Assembly: GCF_004349055.1 (NCBI RefSeq)
Contig: NZ_SMKX01000068.1
Span: forward strand, 1 to 40,490
Direction: 5' to 3'
DNA from: Kribbella antibiotica
GTDB lineage: Bacteria; Actinomycetota; Actinomycetes; Propionibacteriales; Kribbellaceae
DNA: 40,490 nt
Every line of letters starts with the position of its first letter. Within the stretch, counting starts at the first letter, position 1. Positions 1 to 8,764 of this stretch are shown one piece after another. Position numbers and translations under genes: made by a program. The notes beneath the pieces were generated by a model. That model had not been told where the DNA came from. It was given only the letters and a program-made list of their open reading frames with translations, and did not search any database.

Positions 1-2
1 GC

Positions 3-1088
3 CTCGGCCGGTTCACCGCTCGCCGCCCGGCACTCGTGGCAGTCGCCTCCGGCGCCGTGATGGTCGCGCTGGCCCTTGGCACACTGGGGATGAAGGTCGA
101 CTACGACGCCTTCAGCCAACTCCCGAAGGGCACCGAGTCCGCCCGCGCCGTCAAGGACCTGCAGGCCGGCTTCCCGGCCGGCGCACTCAACCCGACCACG
201 GTCTTCGTGCGTAGCACCGACGGTACGCCGCTGGATCCGGCCGAGCTCACCCAGTACGCCGGGAAACTCGCGAAGGTCGACGGAGTCGGCGCCGTACTCC
301 CGGCCGACGCGAAAGGTGGGGTGGCGCTCCTCAACCCCGGCAAAACGGTTGCCCAGATCAACGTCGTACTGAATGGAGCGCCGTACGCGACCGCTTCGTT
401 GGATCTCGTCGACGGCAAGCTCAAGGAGGTTGCGCACAACGAGACGCCGGCCGGGACGACCGCGCTGGTCGGTGGCGTGACGTCGAGCTACACCGACATC
501 CGGTCCGCGAACACGCGCGACCTTTCGGTGATCTTCCCGGTCGCCGGCGGCCTGATCGCGATCATCCTCGCCCTGCTGCTGCGATCGCTGATCGCGCCGC
601 TGGTGCTGATGCTCGCGGTGGTACTGAGCTTCTTCAGCTCGATCGGGGCGACGGTCTTCGTCTTCCAGGGCATGGCGGGGCATGCCGGCGTGACGTTCTC
701 GCTGCCGATCATGCTCTACCTCTTTGTTGTTGCCATCGGCACCGACTACAACATCCTGATGATCGCGCGACTCCGCGAAGAGGCTGAACGTGGCACCGAT
801 CCACGCGAGGCCGCCGACCTCGCGATCGAGCACGGCGGGCCTTCGGTCGCGTCCGCCGGACTCATCCTGGCCGGTACATTCTCGTCGCTGATGCTCGCCG
901 GGATGGCCTTCCTGACCGAGATAGGCTTCTCGGTCGCGGCCGGGATCGTCGTCTCGGCGTTCGTGATGTCGATCTTCCTGGTGCCGAGTGTGACCGCACT
1001 ACTCGGGAAATGGGCCTGGTGGCCCCGCAAGATCAAGGTCCGTCAACCTGCCACCGAGGACCGCGAACTCGAACCGATCAGCTCTTAA
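3..1088 (+). CDS. MMPL family membrane transporter, C-terminal part (5' end outside window)
   Basis: The reading frame is open through the left edge of the window, so the N-terminal half of the gene is missing. The visible frame begins LGRFTARRPALV, the usual junction before a transmembrane helix in MMPL (RND superfamily) proteins. An extracytoplasmic domain of about 150 residues follows, then a block of five hydrophobic helices with the family-typical stretch GTDYNILMIARLREE. The tail is short and polar (ending ELEPISS). MMPL proteins export lipids or hydrophobic small molecules using the proton gradient; the substrate here cannot be read from the sequence. A GC-rich hairpin follows the stop after 7 bases. 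Confidence 0.9.
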   Translation, partial: LGRFTARRPALVAVASGAVMVALALGTLGMKVDYDAFSQLPKGTESARAVKDLQAGFPAGALNPTTVFVRSTDGTPLDPAELTQYAGKLAKVDGVGAVLPADAKGGVALLNPGKTVAQINVVLNGAPYATASLDLVDGKLKEVAHNETPAGTTALVGGVTSSYTDIRSANTRDLSVIFPVAGGLIAIILALLLRSLIAPLVLMLAVVLSFFSSIGATVFVFQGMAGHAGVTFSLPIMLYLFVVAIGTDYNILMIARLREEAERGTDPREAADLAIEHGGPSVASAGLILAGTFSSLMLAGMAFLTEIGFSVAAGIVVSAFVMSIFLVPSVTALLGKWAWWPRKIKVRQPATEDRELEPISS

Positions 1089-1095
1089 AGCAAAA

Positions 1096-1124
1096 GGATC
1101 CCCGGGCCCCTGGTCCGGGGATCC
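1096..1124 (+). terminator. Hairpin terminator after the MMPL gene
   Basis: GGATCCCCGG and CCGGGGATCC form a perfect 10-bp stem around a 9-base loop, starting 7 bases after the TAA stop. There is no T-tract, as is common for actinobacterial terminators. Confidence 0.75.
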
Positions 1125-1166
1125 CTTCGACTGGGGTGGTGGGGCGGGGAAGGTATCAATACAGCC

Positions 1167-1247
1167 TTAGTCGGTCTTCAGGCGAACCGTGAACCAGGGC
1201 AAGAAGATCTGCAGCAGCGGGCCGATCGACTGCGCGTAGATGACCAT
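1167..1247 (-). pseudogene. C-terminal remnant of a membrane-like protein
   Basis: On the minus strand a short frame reads MVIYAQSIGPLLQIFLPWFTV and ends RLKTD before a TAA. It is hydrophobic and protein-like, but only 26 residues long. Just upstream the natural-looking reading continues in another frame (WNLDHYLASA), which suggests a frameshift followed by loss of the rest of the gene. The family is not recognised. Confidence 0.35.
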
Positions 1248-1375
1248 GCCGACGCCAGGTAGTGGTCCAGATTCCAGGCCGTACGACGCCCCACTCACGC
1301 CCGAACTGGTGACCCCGCCCCACTGCTACGTGTCGTTCCCGACATCACCCCCGCTGTCACAGATGGCGGGGTGCC

Positions 1376-1759
1376 TTGTCTTGCTTGTGTCGGTACGGCG
1401 ACGGGGAGGTCCAACTGGAGTTGCTGCCGTTCGGGGCTGTTGCGTTGGAGGTGTTTCTGCGGCTGGAGAAGCCGGAGGCTCCGGGGGCGCCAGGTGGTCC
1501 CGGATCAACTCACCTTCGACCACAAGCACGGCTACAGGTTCTCCGACGACCCCTTGGACTGGGCAAACTACGAGCGCAGTCAACTGGTCGCAATCTCTAC
1601 CAGACTGGTTCGCGTGCTGAAGGGCACCCTCGATCCCATCTCGCTAGAGAACCGAACGATGCCTTCGCGAAAATGCTGTCCGACCACGTCAACTCGATGC
1701 ACAGCACGCTCGAATATGACGCCAAGCAGCCCTACACCGCGCCCGCGAGCAGGCGGCGG
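1376..1759 (+). pseudogene. Frameshifted unknown gene
   Basis: Protein-like sequence moves between two frames. About 1388-1485 reads RYGDGEVQLELLPFGAVALE in frame 2. About 1494-1652 reads DQLTFDHKHGYRFSDDPLDW and then ANYERSQLVAISTRLVRVLK in frame 3. About 1652-1750 returns to frame 2 with NDAFAKMLSDHVNSMHSTLE. In each zone the other frame is arginine-rich nonsense. This is what a gene with two compensating indels, or two sequencing errors, looks like. No known family was recognised. The start codon is not clear. Confidence 0.45.
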
Positions 1760-1951
1760 ACCCCCCGGGCGAGGGGAGCAGGCCAAGAGTTAGCTGCGTT
1801 CTGCGACTACCCGACGGCGCAACGCCGGCAGCTCTCGCCGCTGAGTGAAGCCTTGGTGGACGTAGCCCCCGTCCTCAGGTGCCGTCCGGGAACAAGGGGT
1901 GCGCCCGCGACACCAGGCAGAGCCGGACTCGGCCTGGCCATCATCCACCGA

Positions 1952-2416
1952 TCAGTGAGGTCTACGCGGATTGATCTCAGCGTTCAGGCGACCATTGAGC
2001 GCCTCGACGGCACTGTGGAAATCCGTGAGGGTCTCGGTAATGACCTCGTTGGTTGCCGGCCGCTGGACCGCCAGAGTGAGGAGGCGTTCGGCCTTCTCGA
2101 GCACCTGGCCCAGGGAGCGTTCCGCGAGGTCAGGCGTCTCCAGCGCTACGTCGCTTGTGACGTCGGCCAGCCGCCCCAGGGCATCGCGGAGAACCGGCAC
2201 GCCTTGCTCCGACACCACAGCTCGCCCGAAGGCCCGTGCGGCGCGCATCACGTCGGCGTACAGCCGCTTCTTCGACGCCCTGTCCTGCTCGAACTGGCGT
2301 GCTTCGCGCTCATCCCGCAACTGGCGGTCAGCGCGTCGGCCGGTCAGCCATCCGGCGCACAAAGTACCGAGTACGCCGATCAGTGCCACTGCGATTGTCA
2401 GCCACATGGAAACCAT
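1952..2416 (-). CDS. Small single-span membrane protein with coiled-coil (hypothetical)
   Basis: The product is about 154 residues. It opens MVSMWLTIAVALIGVLGTLC, one membrane span, followed by a strongly charged helical stretch (RRADRQLRDEREARQFEQDR) that should form a coiled coil, and then a soluble helical region. An N-out or anchored topology with a cytoplasmic helical rod is likely. The start was placed at the first ATG before the membrane span (2416; 2407 is an alternative), because the in-frame extension to 2692 overlaps the divergent STAND gene. The gene is divergent from that ATPase across about 130 bp, so the two may share a promoter region. Function unknown. Confidence 0.65.
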   Translation of the reverse strand: MVSMWLTIAVALIGVLGTLCAGWLTGRRADRQLRDEREARQFEQDRASKKRLYADVMRAARAFGRAVVSEQGVPVLRDALGRLADVTSDVALETPDLAERSLGQVLEKAERLLTLAVQRPATNEVITETLTDFHSAVEALNGRLNAEINPRRPH

Positions 2417-2549
2417 GCGGCACACGGTATCGCCGCACCCGCCGACGTGAGGTTCCGGGCAAAACTGAGCGCGCCGTACTCTAGACTCCACGCTAAGTAG
2501 CAGACCTGGGAGGGACTCGTGGCCACTGACCACCGGGGAGTAGTCAGGC

Positions 2550-4625
2550 ATGTCCATGCAGCCTGAGGACGAGAGCTCTCGCCTGTCGGGTGCATTCGAC
2601 CGGTCCACTGCGGCTCTGAACGCCATCCGCTTCCCCGAAACCACCCGAATCTGGGCAGTTCCGGCTCCCATCAGCAACTTCGTCAACCGCACCGATCACC
2701 TCGGCATCGCCTGTGAGCTCGCGCTTTCCGACCATCCGGGACCCCACGTGCTGGCAATCCATGGGGTCAGCGGATCCGGCAAGAGCACCTTGCTGGAGCA
2801 GTTGGCGGCCCGTGTCGGCGAACACTTCGACCACGCGATCCGGGTGCCGCTGCGGAACTTTCCAGGCGGCGCCATGGAAGACGTCCTGGGCTACGTCCTC
2901 GGCGCGCTCAAGATCGACCTGAGCGAGGTTCTGCCCGACGCCGCTTCGCGGCACACCCGGCTGCTGAGCGCTACTGCCGGTCTGCGGATCCTGTTACTGG
3001 TCGACGATGCGCGCGATGCAGCCCAGATCAGGCTATTGACGCCGAACTCGCCCGGAGCAATGGTGATCGCGGCCGGTGACATCCGTCTCGACGACCTCCG
3101 CATCGACGGATTCGTGGTGAAGCGGCTCGATGGCCTCGACACTCCGCATGCCCTCGAACTGCTGTCGGCCATTCTCGGCAACGACCGGCTCCGCGATGCG
3201 GAGGACGCAGTCGGTCGGCTCGTGAAGCTGTGCGACGGTTCGCCGCTCGGGCTGAAGACCGTTGCCCGGCAGTTGCTCCTGCAGGATGACCTCAGTCTGC
3301 CTGAGCTGGTCGCGCAGCTGGAGTCTCGGACCGGCATTGCCGAACCGACGCCTACGGCAGCCCAGCTACGCCGCGCGATGACTGCGATCTTCGACTCCGC
3401 CTACGACCTACTGATGAACAGCGAGGTCAGCACTGCTTACCGAGTCCTGGGCGCGGTGCCAGGAGATCGGTGGCCCAAGGAGGTCGTTCGCGCTGTCCTG
3501 ACGGCCGCTGGCGTCGACAGCGGCCAGGCCGTGGGCCGACTCGTGCAGCTCGACTTCCTGCGACCGGTGAGCGGCGGGTACGCGCTGCCTTACCTGATCG
3601 GAATCCATGCCGAGCAGGTCGCCACGAAATCTCCGCCCGCCAACCGGGGACAACTGTGCGCCCGCACCGTCCGCGCCTGGCTGGCGTTGGCCGCCGCCGC
3701 TGATCAGGGTGTGCAGCGCGAGCGGTTCCGGATCACGCCGGCCGGCGTCGCGGCCTCCGTCGGCTTCGCGAGCGCCAAGCACGCCATGGAATGGCTCGAG
3801 ACCTGGCATGACTCGATCTTCGAAGTCATCGAAAGCGCCGCAGCGCAAGGGCTCTCCACGGAAGCCTGGCAGTTGTTCGAGGCCTGCTGGCCGTTCTACA
3901 CCAGTCACAGCCGGTACGTCGAGTGGATCAAGGCCGGTACGGTCGCAGTCGACGCCGCGGTGCTCAGCCAGGACAAATGGGCTGAGACACGGTCGCGGTG
4001 CTACCGGTCTCGCGGCTGGACCGAGCAGGGCGACTTCGGGCAGGCCGACGATGACATTCGACTGGCACTCGAACTCAGCTCGGTGATCAAGGATCCGATG
4101 CTGCACGCGTCGGTCCTCGACTTCGAGGGACAGCTCCGGCTCCGCGAGGGCAGGGCCGAGGAGGCGTTGGCCTGCTTCAGCGAATCCCTGCGCATCAACC
4201 AGCAACTCGGCGATCAGCGCGGTATCGCCTTGCAGTCCCAGTTCTGCGGTCGCAGTCTCGGTCTGCTCGGTCGCAACGACGAGGCGCTCGTCCTGCTTGC
4301 CGAAGCCCTGAGGCTGATCCGGCCGTTCGAAGATCACCGCGCCGAGTCCAAAACGCTATACAGCACCGCGAGGGTTCTGCGCGCTCTCGACCGCAAGGAC
4401 GAAGCCGTTGCCGCCCTGACCGATGCTTTGACCCTTGCCGCTGAGCTGGGCAAGACCAGCCTCGTGGTCCCGCCGCTGGAACTCCTGGCCGAGCTGGCCA
4501 AACAGGCCGCTGACGAAGCGGCCGAAGCCGGCTATCTCAGAAAACTGCAGGAGATCTTCGCCTCGTCCGGTGACCCACGAGTGGCCAACGTCGAGAACCG
4601 CCTGAGAGAGCTCAGCGAAGAGTGA
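2550..4625 (+). CDS. NB-ARC-type STAND ATPase with C-terminal TPR repeats
   Basis: The product is 691 residues. A FVNRTDHL segment typical of the NB-ARC entry (44-51) is followed by the P-loop GVSGSGKST (72-80), Walker B ILLLVDD (147-153) and a GxPLGL-type motif GSPLGLK (230-236). A winged-helix-like region follows, and from about residue 480 a TPR array that recognisably repeats the pattern AxxxFxxALxxxxxxGD. There is no N-terminal DNA-binding or transcription-activation domain, unlike SARP/AfsR proteins. STAND ATPases are signal-triggered oligomerising switches in regulation or immunity. The start at 2550 is supported by GGGGAG 9 bases upstream. The 3' end overlaps the convergent neighbour by 14 bp. 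Confidence 0.88.
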   Translation: MSMQPEDESSRLSGAFDRSTAALNAIRFPETTRIWAVPAPISNFVNRTDHLGIACELALSDHPGPHVLAIHGVSGSGKSTLLEQLAARVGEHFDHAIRVPLRNFPGGAMEDVLGYVLGALKIDLSEVLPDAASRHTRLLSATAGLRILLLVDDARDAAQIRLLTPNSPGAMVIAAGDIRLDDLRIDGFVVKRLDGLDTPHALELLSAILGNDRLRDAEDAVGRLVKLCDGSPLGLKTVARQLLLQDDLSLPELVAQLESRTGIAEPTPTAAQLRRAMTAIFDSAYDLLMNSEVSTAYRVLGAVPGDRWPKEVVRAVLTAAGVDSGQAVGRLVQLDFLRPVSGGYALPYLIGIHAEQVATKSPPANRGQLCARTVRAWLALAAAADQGVQRERFRITPAGVAASVGFASAKHAMEWLETWHDSIFEVIESAAAQGLSTEAWQLFEACWPFYTSHSRYVEWIKAGTVAVDAAVLSQDKWAETRSRCYRSRGWTEQGDFGQADDDIRLALELSSVIKDPMLHASVLDFEGQLRLREGRAEEALACFSESLRINQQLGDQRGIALQSQFCGRSLGLLGRNDEALVLLAEALRLIRPFEDHRAESKTLYSTARVLRALDRKDEAVAALTDALTLAAELGKTSLVVPPLELLAELAKQAADEAAEAGYLRKLQEIFASSGDPRVANVENRLRELSEE

Positions 4626-6201
4626 AGTCAACGAACCCGGATTCGTTCGCGAACAACACCGCAGTCCGGCCGGTCTCTGAGCCTCTGACCCGGCAGTAGA
4701 GCCAGACCGAAGCCGTTGCAAGGAGCTCGATCCCTTGGAACTGCGCAACATACGCCGTGTGTTCGGGCGACTCCCGGACTGTCAATAGCGCGGCGTTCGG
4801 GGCCGTCGGCTCAACCACGACTTTGCAGCCCGGGAATCTGTCGAGAGTCGCGGCGGCCCAGCTGGGTTCGGGCGGTATCCTGGCAACAATCGCAGTGGCA
4901 GACTGCAGCAGGACGACATCGGCATCGTCGTACGCCACCAGGTGTCGTACGCCTCGGGGTCGACCGAAGACCGCCAGATCAGCCGGGAACCGTTCGACCC
5001 GAAGTACCGGACCGTCAGAGATCTCCACATGGAATGCCGCCGTATCGACGGGATCCGCACCCAGAGCCTGAGCCTCGAGCGCCTGGGGGCGATGGACAGG
5101 CGACAGTTCCAGCACGCGGAACAGCTCGCGCTGGAGGATCGACAGCGCCTGGCCCTGACGAGCGAAGACATCCTCGGCGAGCGACTTGAGCAGTTGTTGC
5201 TCCGGCTTACCCATGGTCGATCTGATCTGATCCGCTAACGACTCGTAGCCGTCCAGCCGCGGCACGGAGCCACCCAGACGCCACATGGCCGTACCCCGGG
5301 GAACCTCCTCCTCGCCGAACGCTCCTAGAACCAGCGGTGTGGCCAATCCGGACGAGTACGCTGAAAGCGATCCGTGGTCACCCACCACACAGCTGGCAGC
5401 AGCCAGGACGCTCTGCCAAGGGCCAGTCGGCGGAACCAGGATCAACCCGGACGCCACCGCCGTACGCAACCATTGGTGGATCTGCCACGAACTGTGCGCG
5501 GCCCAGATGTTCGGATGCAGTACGGCGGCCACCCGGTACTCGTCGTACGGCAACTCAGCCAGGAGCTGGGCGGGCAACTTTGGCCAGCGACCCAGCAGCG
5601 AGGCGGGCCCCCATGTCGATGTCAGAGTGACCAGACTCTGGCTGGGGCCGATGCCAAGCTGTTCTCGCAGCTCAGCGCGTCTGCTGCTGAGCTGGATCAG
5701 GTTGTCCATGACCGGGTCACCAGCCACGAGAACCCGATCGGCGAACCCGGGAACCAGCGACTTCTGGTTGTCATGGGCAACCACCAGAAGCTCCGGCACC
5801 CGCTTCCGGTCACGCCAGAGAGCGCCAGACCTCAATCCCGCGCGTTCCCGGACATCTGCCTCGTTGTGTGGTGAGTACTTCTGAAAGCCGGCCCCATGGG
5901 GCAGCAGGACCAACGGTCCTCCGAGCTCATGCAAGTCCTCGTGATCGCTTGCCGAGAGGATCAGGTCGTAATCCGTCGCAACGGCGGTATCCCAGGTCAC
6001 GATCCGCGCGCCGATCCGCTGCAGTACCCCGGGTACCTCGGCGCCGAACCTCGATCCGGCGCTCACCACGAACTCGACCGCGATCCGGTCGTCGTCGGCG
6101 AAGACCACCAGCACTTCGAGCAGCCGATTCAGCGAGGTCACGGTCCGCGCGACAGCCAGCACCCGACGCTCAGCAGTAAGCGTCTCCCAGCGCCCGCTCA
6201 C
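4612..6201 (-). CDS. GT-B-fold protein resembling CDP-glycerol glycerophosphotransferases
   Basis: The product is about 529 residues if translation starts at the GTG at 6201. After RRVLAVARTVTSLNRLLEVL comes a Rossmann-like N-half. The second half carries GT-B signatures: LLPHGAGFQK, RVLVAGDPVMDNL, VLHPNIW and CVVGDHGSLSAYSSGLATP, where HPN and GDHGS fit the nucleotide-diphosphate site of CDP-glycerol transferases or UDP-GlcNAc epimerases. About 150 C-terminal residues are of unknown kind. Related actinobacterial proteins are often uncharacterised, so the substrate cannot be called. The 5' side is unusual: an 8-bp tandem repeat begins 12 bases upstream of the GTG, and the open frame continues through it to a TTG at 6303 encoding WPVGPLAR repeats. 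It is convergent with the STAND ATPase gene. Confidence 0.7.
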   Translation of the reverse strand: MSGRWETLTAERRVLAVARTVTSLNRLLEVLVVFADDDRIAVEFVVSAGSRFGAEVPGVLQRIGARIVTWDTAVATDYDLILSASDHEDLHELGGPLVLLPHGAGFQKYSPHNEADVRERAGLRSGALWRDRKRVPELLVVAHDNQKSLVPGFADRVLVAGDPVMDNLIQLSSRRAELREQLGIGPSQSLVTLTSTWGPASLLGRWPKLPAQLLAELPYDEYRVAAVLHPNIWAAHSSWQIHQWLRTAVASGLILVPPTGPWQSVLAAASCVVGDHGSLSAYSSGLATPLVLGAFGEEEVPRGTAMWRLGGSVPRLDGYESLADQIRSTMGKPEQQLLKSLAEDVFARQGQALSILQRELFRVLELSPVHRPQALEAQALGADPVDTAAFHVEISDGPVLRVERFPADLAVFGRPRGVRHLVAYDDADVVLLQSATAIVARIPPEPSWAAATLDRFPGCKVVVEPTAPNAALLTVRESPEHTAYVAQFQGIELLATASVWLYCRVRGSETGRTAVLFANESGFVDFTLR

Positions 6202-6212
6202 CGCACGCTGCC

Positions 6213-6305
6213 CAACGGGCCAACGGGCCAACGGGCCAACGGGCCAACGGGCCAACGGGCCAACGGGCCAACGGGCCAACGGGCCAACGGGCCAACGGGC
6301 CAACG
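6213..6305. repeat. 8-bp tandem repeat, 11.6 copies
   Basis: The unit CAACGGGC is repeated 11 times without error from 6213 to 6300 and ends with a partial CAACG. It lies just upstream of the GTG start of the GT-B-like gene on the minus strand. Because 8 is not a multiple of 3, each gained or lost copy changes the reading frame across the array, and also the spacing of anything upstream. Confidence 0.97.
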
Positions 6306-7106
6306 TTAGTTCGACAGGTTGAGCAGCGCCGACGAGCCGCGCCGCGCCAGGTGGATCCGAGCGGAAACCGCAAGGAACGCGATCCCGGCTGCGTCGGCAC
6401 CGTCACTGAGCCACCATCACTAGCCGATCTCACCAGACCGTGGACGTTCCGGCGCACCCTCTTCACGCACCGAACGATACCGGCCGCGTAGCTTCACGCT
6501 GCGGGCACGCAGCGGCGGCGAACTCATCGAGCTCGCCGCCAAGCGTGTGGTCGGGCTCCTGGACCGGGGGCCGACAACGGTGATCTACCTCGCCCCGACA
6601 GCCCGGCAACGACAGAATTCGTACCTCCGCGACAGGTGCAGCACACTCCCGCACGGCGCTCCTAACCGCCCACAGCCGTTCCGAGACCCTTCGAAGCGGC
6701 GAAGAATGCGACCCGCCGTGCCCGACGCTGGATGCGCCCTGCATCTGGACCAGCGTCACTGCCGCTCGCTCATCCGGGCCAGCTTCCCCAGCGCGTTTGC
6801 TCGAAGGGTGGTCCTGCCACCGTCGATACCCCGGAGTGGACTCCATGCGCATCCTCAAGAGGTTTCTGACCAGTGGAAGGTCAACGCCATCCCCGCTCTT
6901 CTCCTCGCCCGCGGCCCCGACCGTTGGCACTACAAGTGGGTCAACACCAACCTCAGCGGCTGACCACAGAAGGCCTCGAATTGATACGTGTCGAAGTACT
7001 CTGTCGAGGTTCGGCCGGATCTGAGCACGAACTCACCGTTGAGCTGTGCGGCTTCGAAGATCCGCCGTCCAAGCTCCGTCGTATTCACCCCAGCATCTTA
7101 TCGCCG
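6306..7106. other. About 800 bp without an intact gene
   Basis: No convincing full-length gene is visible. Protein-like scraps occur on the plus strand, such as LRARSGGELIELAAKRVVGL near 6495-6560 and WKVNAIPALLLARGPDRWHY near 6870-6930, but neither has a credible start and their frames disagree. The long minus-strand frame over 6463-6930 has unnatural composition. On the minus strand an ATG at 6466 reads into the 8-bp repeat array and stops at 6170. The stretch reads as degraded DNA. Confidence 0.5.
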
Positions 7107-7202
7107 CATGGGCGCCCCTTGCGGCTGGGCGGGCCACGGCCCCGGGCGGTCCTCGGCGTCCTGTTGGCTCGCGCCGGTACGCCAGTGTCCGCAGAGCGGC
7201 TG
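7107..7202 (+). pseudogene. Fragment of a SARP/AfsR-type regulator (N-terminal region)
   Basis: One frame reads GRPLRLGGPRPRAVLGVLLA followed by RAGTPVSAERL. This matches the start of the winged-helix DNA-binding domain of SARP/AfsR regulators, where LxLGGPRQRAVLALLLLRAG is the classic pattern. The similarity stops abruptly at both ends and no BTAD or ATPase domain follows, so this is a small relic. Confidence 0.55.
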
Positions 7203-7220
7203 GCTCCACGCAGTCGTCCC

Positions 7221-7244
7221 ATGGCCGGTTCCGGAACCGGCCAT
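7221..7244. promoter_or_regulatory. Perfect 24-bp palindrome upstream of the permease
   Basis: ATGGCCGGTTCC is followed immediately by its own reverse complement, with no central gap. It lies 62 bp before the permease ATG. A gapless palindrome is a better candidate for a dimer-bound operator than for a hairpin, although it also follows the SARP relic. The binding protein is unknown. Confidence 0.55.
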
Positions 7245-7306
7245 TTCCTGTACATGACGGTCGCTCCCTGTCACGCTGACCCGACCCGATCCGGTCGGAG
7301 GCCACC

Positions 7307-8764
7307 ATGAGCAGAGCCACTCATCCGCCATCGCACCCGCTGTTACGCAAGAAGAACATCGACGAAATGCTCGCCGCCAGCCGAGGTGCCCACGGCTCGG
7401 AACACCTCGTGCGAACCATGGGCACGTTCCAGCTGATGATGTTCGGCGTCGGCGCCACCATCGGTACCGGTATCTTCTTCGTCCTCGCGGTAACGGTCCC
7501 CAAGGCCGGACCCGCCGTCATGGTCACCTTCCTGCTCGTCGGCGTGATCGCAGCGTTGACTGCCCTCTGTTATGCCGAGATCGCCTCGACCATCCCGGTC
7601 TCCGGCTCGGCATACTCGTACTCCTTCGCATCCCTGGGCGAACTCCCCGCCTACCTCGTCGGCTGGTGCCTGATCCTGGAGTACGGCGTCGCGGGGGCTG
7701 CCACCTCGGTCGGCTGGGCCGAGTACTTCAATGCGCTCCTCGATGACGTCTTCGGCGTCCGGATCCCCGAGTCCCTGAGCTCGGGGCTGCTCGCCGACGG
7801 CTCCGGCATCATCAACCTGCCCGCCGTAGTACTGGTCGGCCTTTGCTGCCTGCTACTGCTCCGCGGTGCGAAGGAGTCGGCCAGAGCGAACGCCATCATG
7901 GTGGTCATCAAACTCTGTGTCCTGGCCCTCTTCGTGGTGCTCGCGCTGACCGGCTTCAAGTCCGGCAACCTTGTGCCCTTCGCCCCCGAGGGCATCAGCG
8001 GCATCTCCGCCGCGATCCCGGCGATCTTCTTCACCTTCCTGGGGATCGACGCCGTCTCCACGGCCGGTGAAGAGGTTAAGAATCCAGGCAGGACCATCCC
8101 CCGGGCAGTCTTCGGCGCCGTCCTGATCGTGACCGTGTTCTACCTGGTCGTCGCATTCGCCGCCGTCGGCGCCCAGGAGACCGCCAAGTTCGAGGGCCAG
8201 GACGCCGGCCTGGAGGCAATCCTGAACGATGTCACCGGCGTCGCGCTGCCCGGCATCATCATCGCCGCGGGCGCTGTCATCTCGATCTTCTCGGTCACCC
8301 TGATCACGGTCTACGGCCAGACCCGCATCCTGTTCGCGATGGGCCGCGACGGCATGCTGCCGCCGATGTTCAAAGAGGTGAACAAGAACACCCTCTCGCC
8401 GAACAAGAACGTGCTCTTCACCAGCGCGTTCATCGCCGTCCTGGCGGCCGTGGTGCCGATCGACAAACTGTTCGACCTGGTCAGCATCGGTACCCTGGCC
8501 GCCTTCACCGTGGTCTCGGCAACCGTCATCATCCTGCGCCGGACCCGACCCGACCTCGAGCGCGGTTTCCGGCTACCGTTCGGCCCGGTCATCCCGATCC
8601 TGTCGATCATCTCGTGCCTGTACGCCGCCAGCACGATCGCGAAGGTCACCTGGATCTCGGTCGGGCTGTGGCTGATCCTGGCACTGGCCGTCTATTTCCT
8701 CTACAGCCACAAGCATTCGATCCTGCACGACGCAGAGGTTGCGGACGAGGATGGTGGACTGTGA
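7307..8764 (+). CDS. APC superfamily amino-acid permease (cationic amino-acid transporter type)
   Basis: The product is 485 residues with about 12 hydrophobic helices. The first helix carries the APC signature GVGATIGTGIFFV (near residues 47-59). The N-terminal segment LLRKKNIDEMLAASRGAHGS resembles the CAT (YfnA-like) subfamily, and helix 8 and later segments (FAMGRDGMLPPMFKEVNKNT) match that family's cytoplasmic loop. It should import amino acids by proton symport at the cytoplasmic membrane. Start ATG 7307 is preceded by GGTCGGAGG at good spacing. Its stop overlaps the start of the universal stress protein gene by 4 bp, so the two are translationally coupled. Substrate specificity cannot be read. 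Confidence 0.92.
   Translation: MSRATHPPSHPLLRKKNIDEMLAASRGAHGSEHLVRTMGTFQLMMFGVGATIGTGIFFVLAVTVPKAGPAVMVTFLLVGVIAALTALCYAEIASTIPVSGSAYSYSFASLGELPAYLVGWCLILEYGVAGAATSVGWAEYFNALLDDVFGVRIPESLSSGLLADGSGIINLPAVVLVGLCCLLLLRGAKESARANAIMVVIKLCVLALFVVLALTGFKSGNLVPFAPEGISGISAAIPAIFFTFLGIDAVSTAGEEVKNPGRTIPRAVFGAVLIVTVFYLVVAFAAVGAQETAKFEGQDAGLEAILNDVTGVALPGIIIAAGAVISIFSVTLITVYGQTRILFAMGRDGMLPPMFKEVNKNTLSPNKNVLFTSAFIAVLAAVVPIDKLFDLVSIGTLAAFTVVSATVIILRRTRPDLERGFRLPFGPVIPILSIISCLYAASTIAKVTWISVGLWLILALAVYFLYSHKHSILHDAEVADEDGGL

Noticed and set aside
1376..2500. 374-residue plus-strand open frame
   Set aside because: It joins a frameshifted relic with antisense of the small membrane protein gene; the second half has unnatural composition.
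6213..6305. CRISPR array or protein repeat domain
   Set aside because: The unit is only 8 bp without spacers, and the encoded WPVGPLAR repeat depends on a TTG start inside the array, so it is unlikely to be a true domain.
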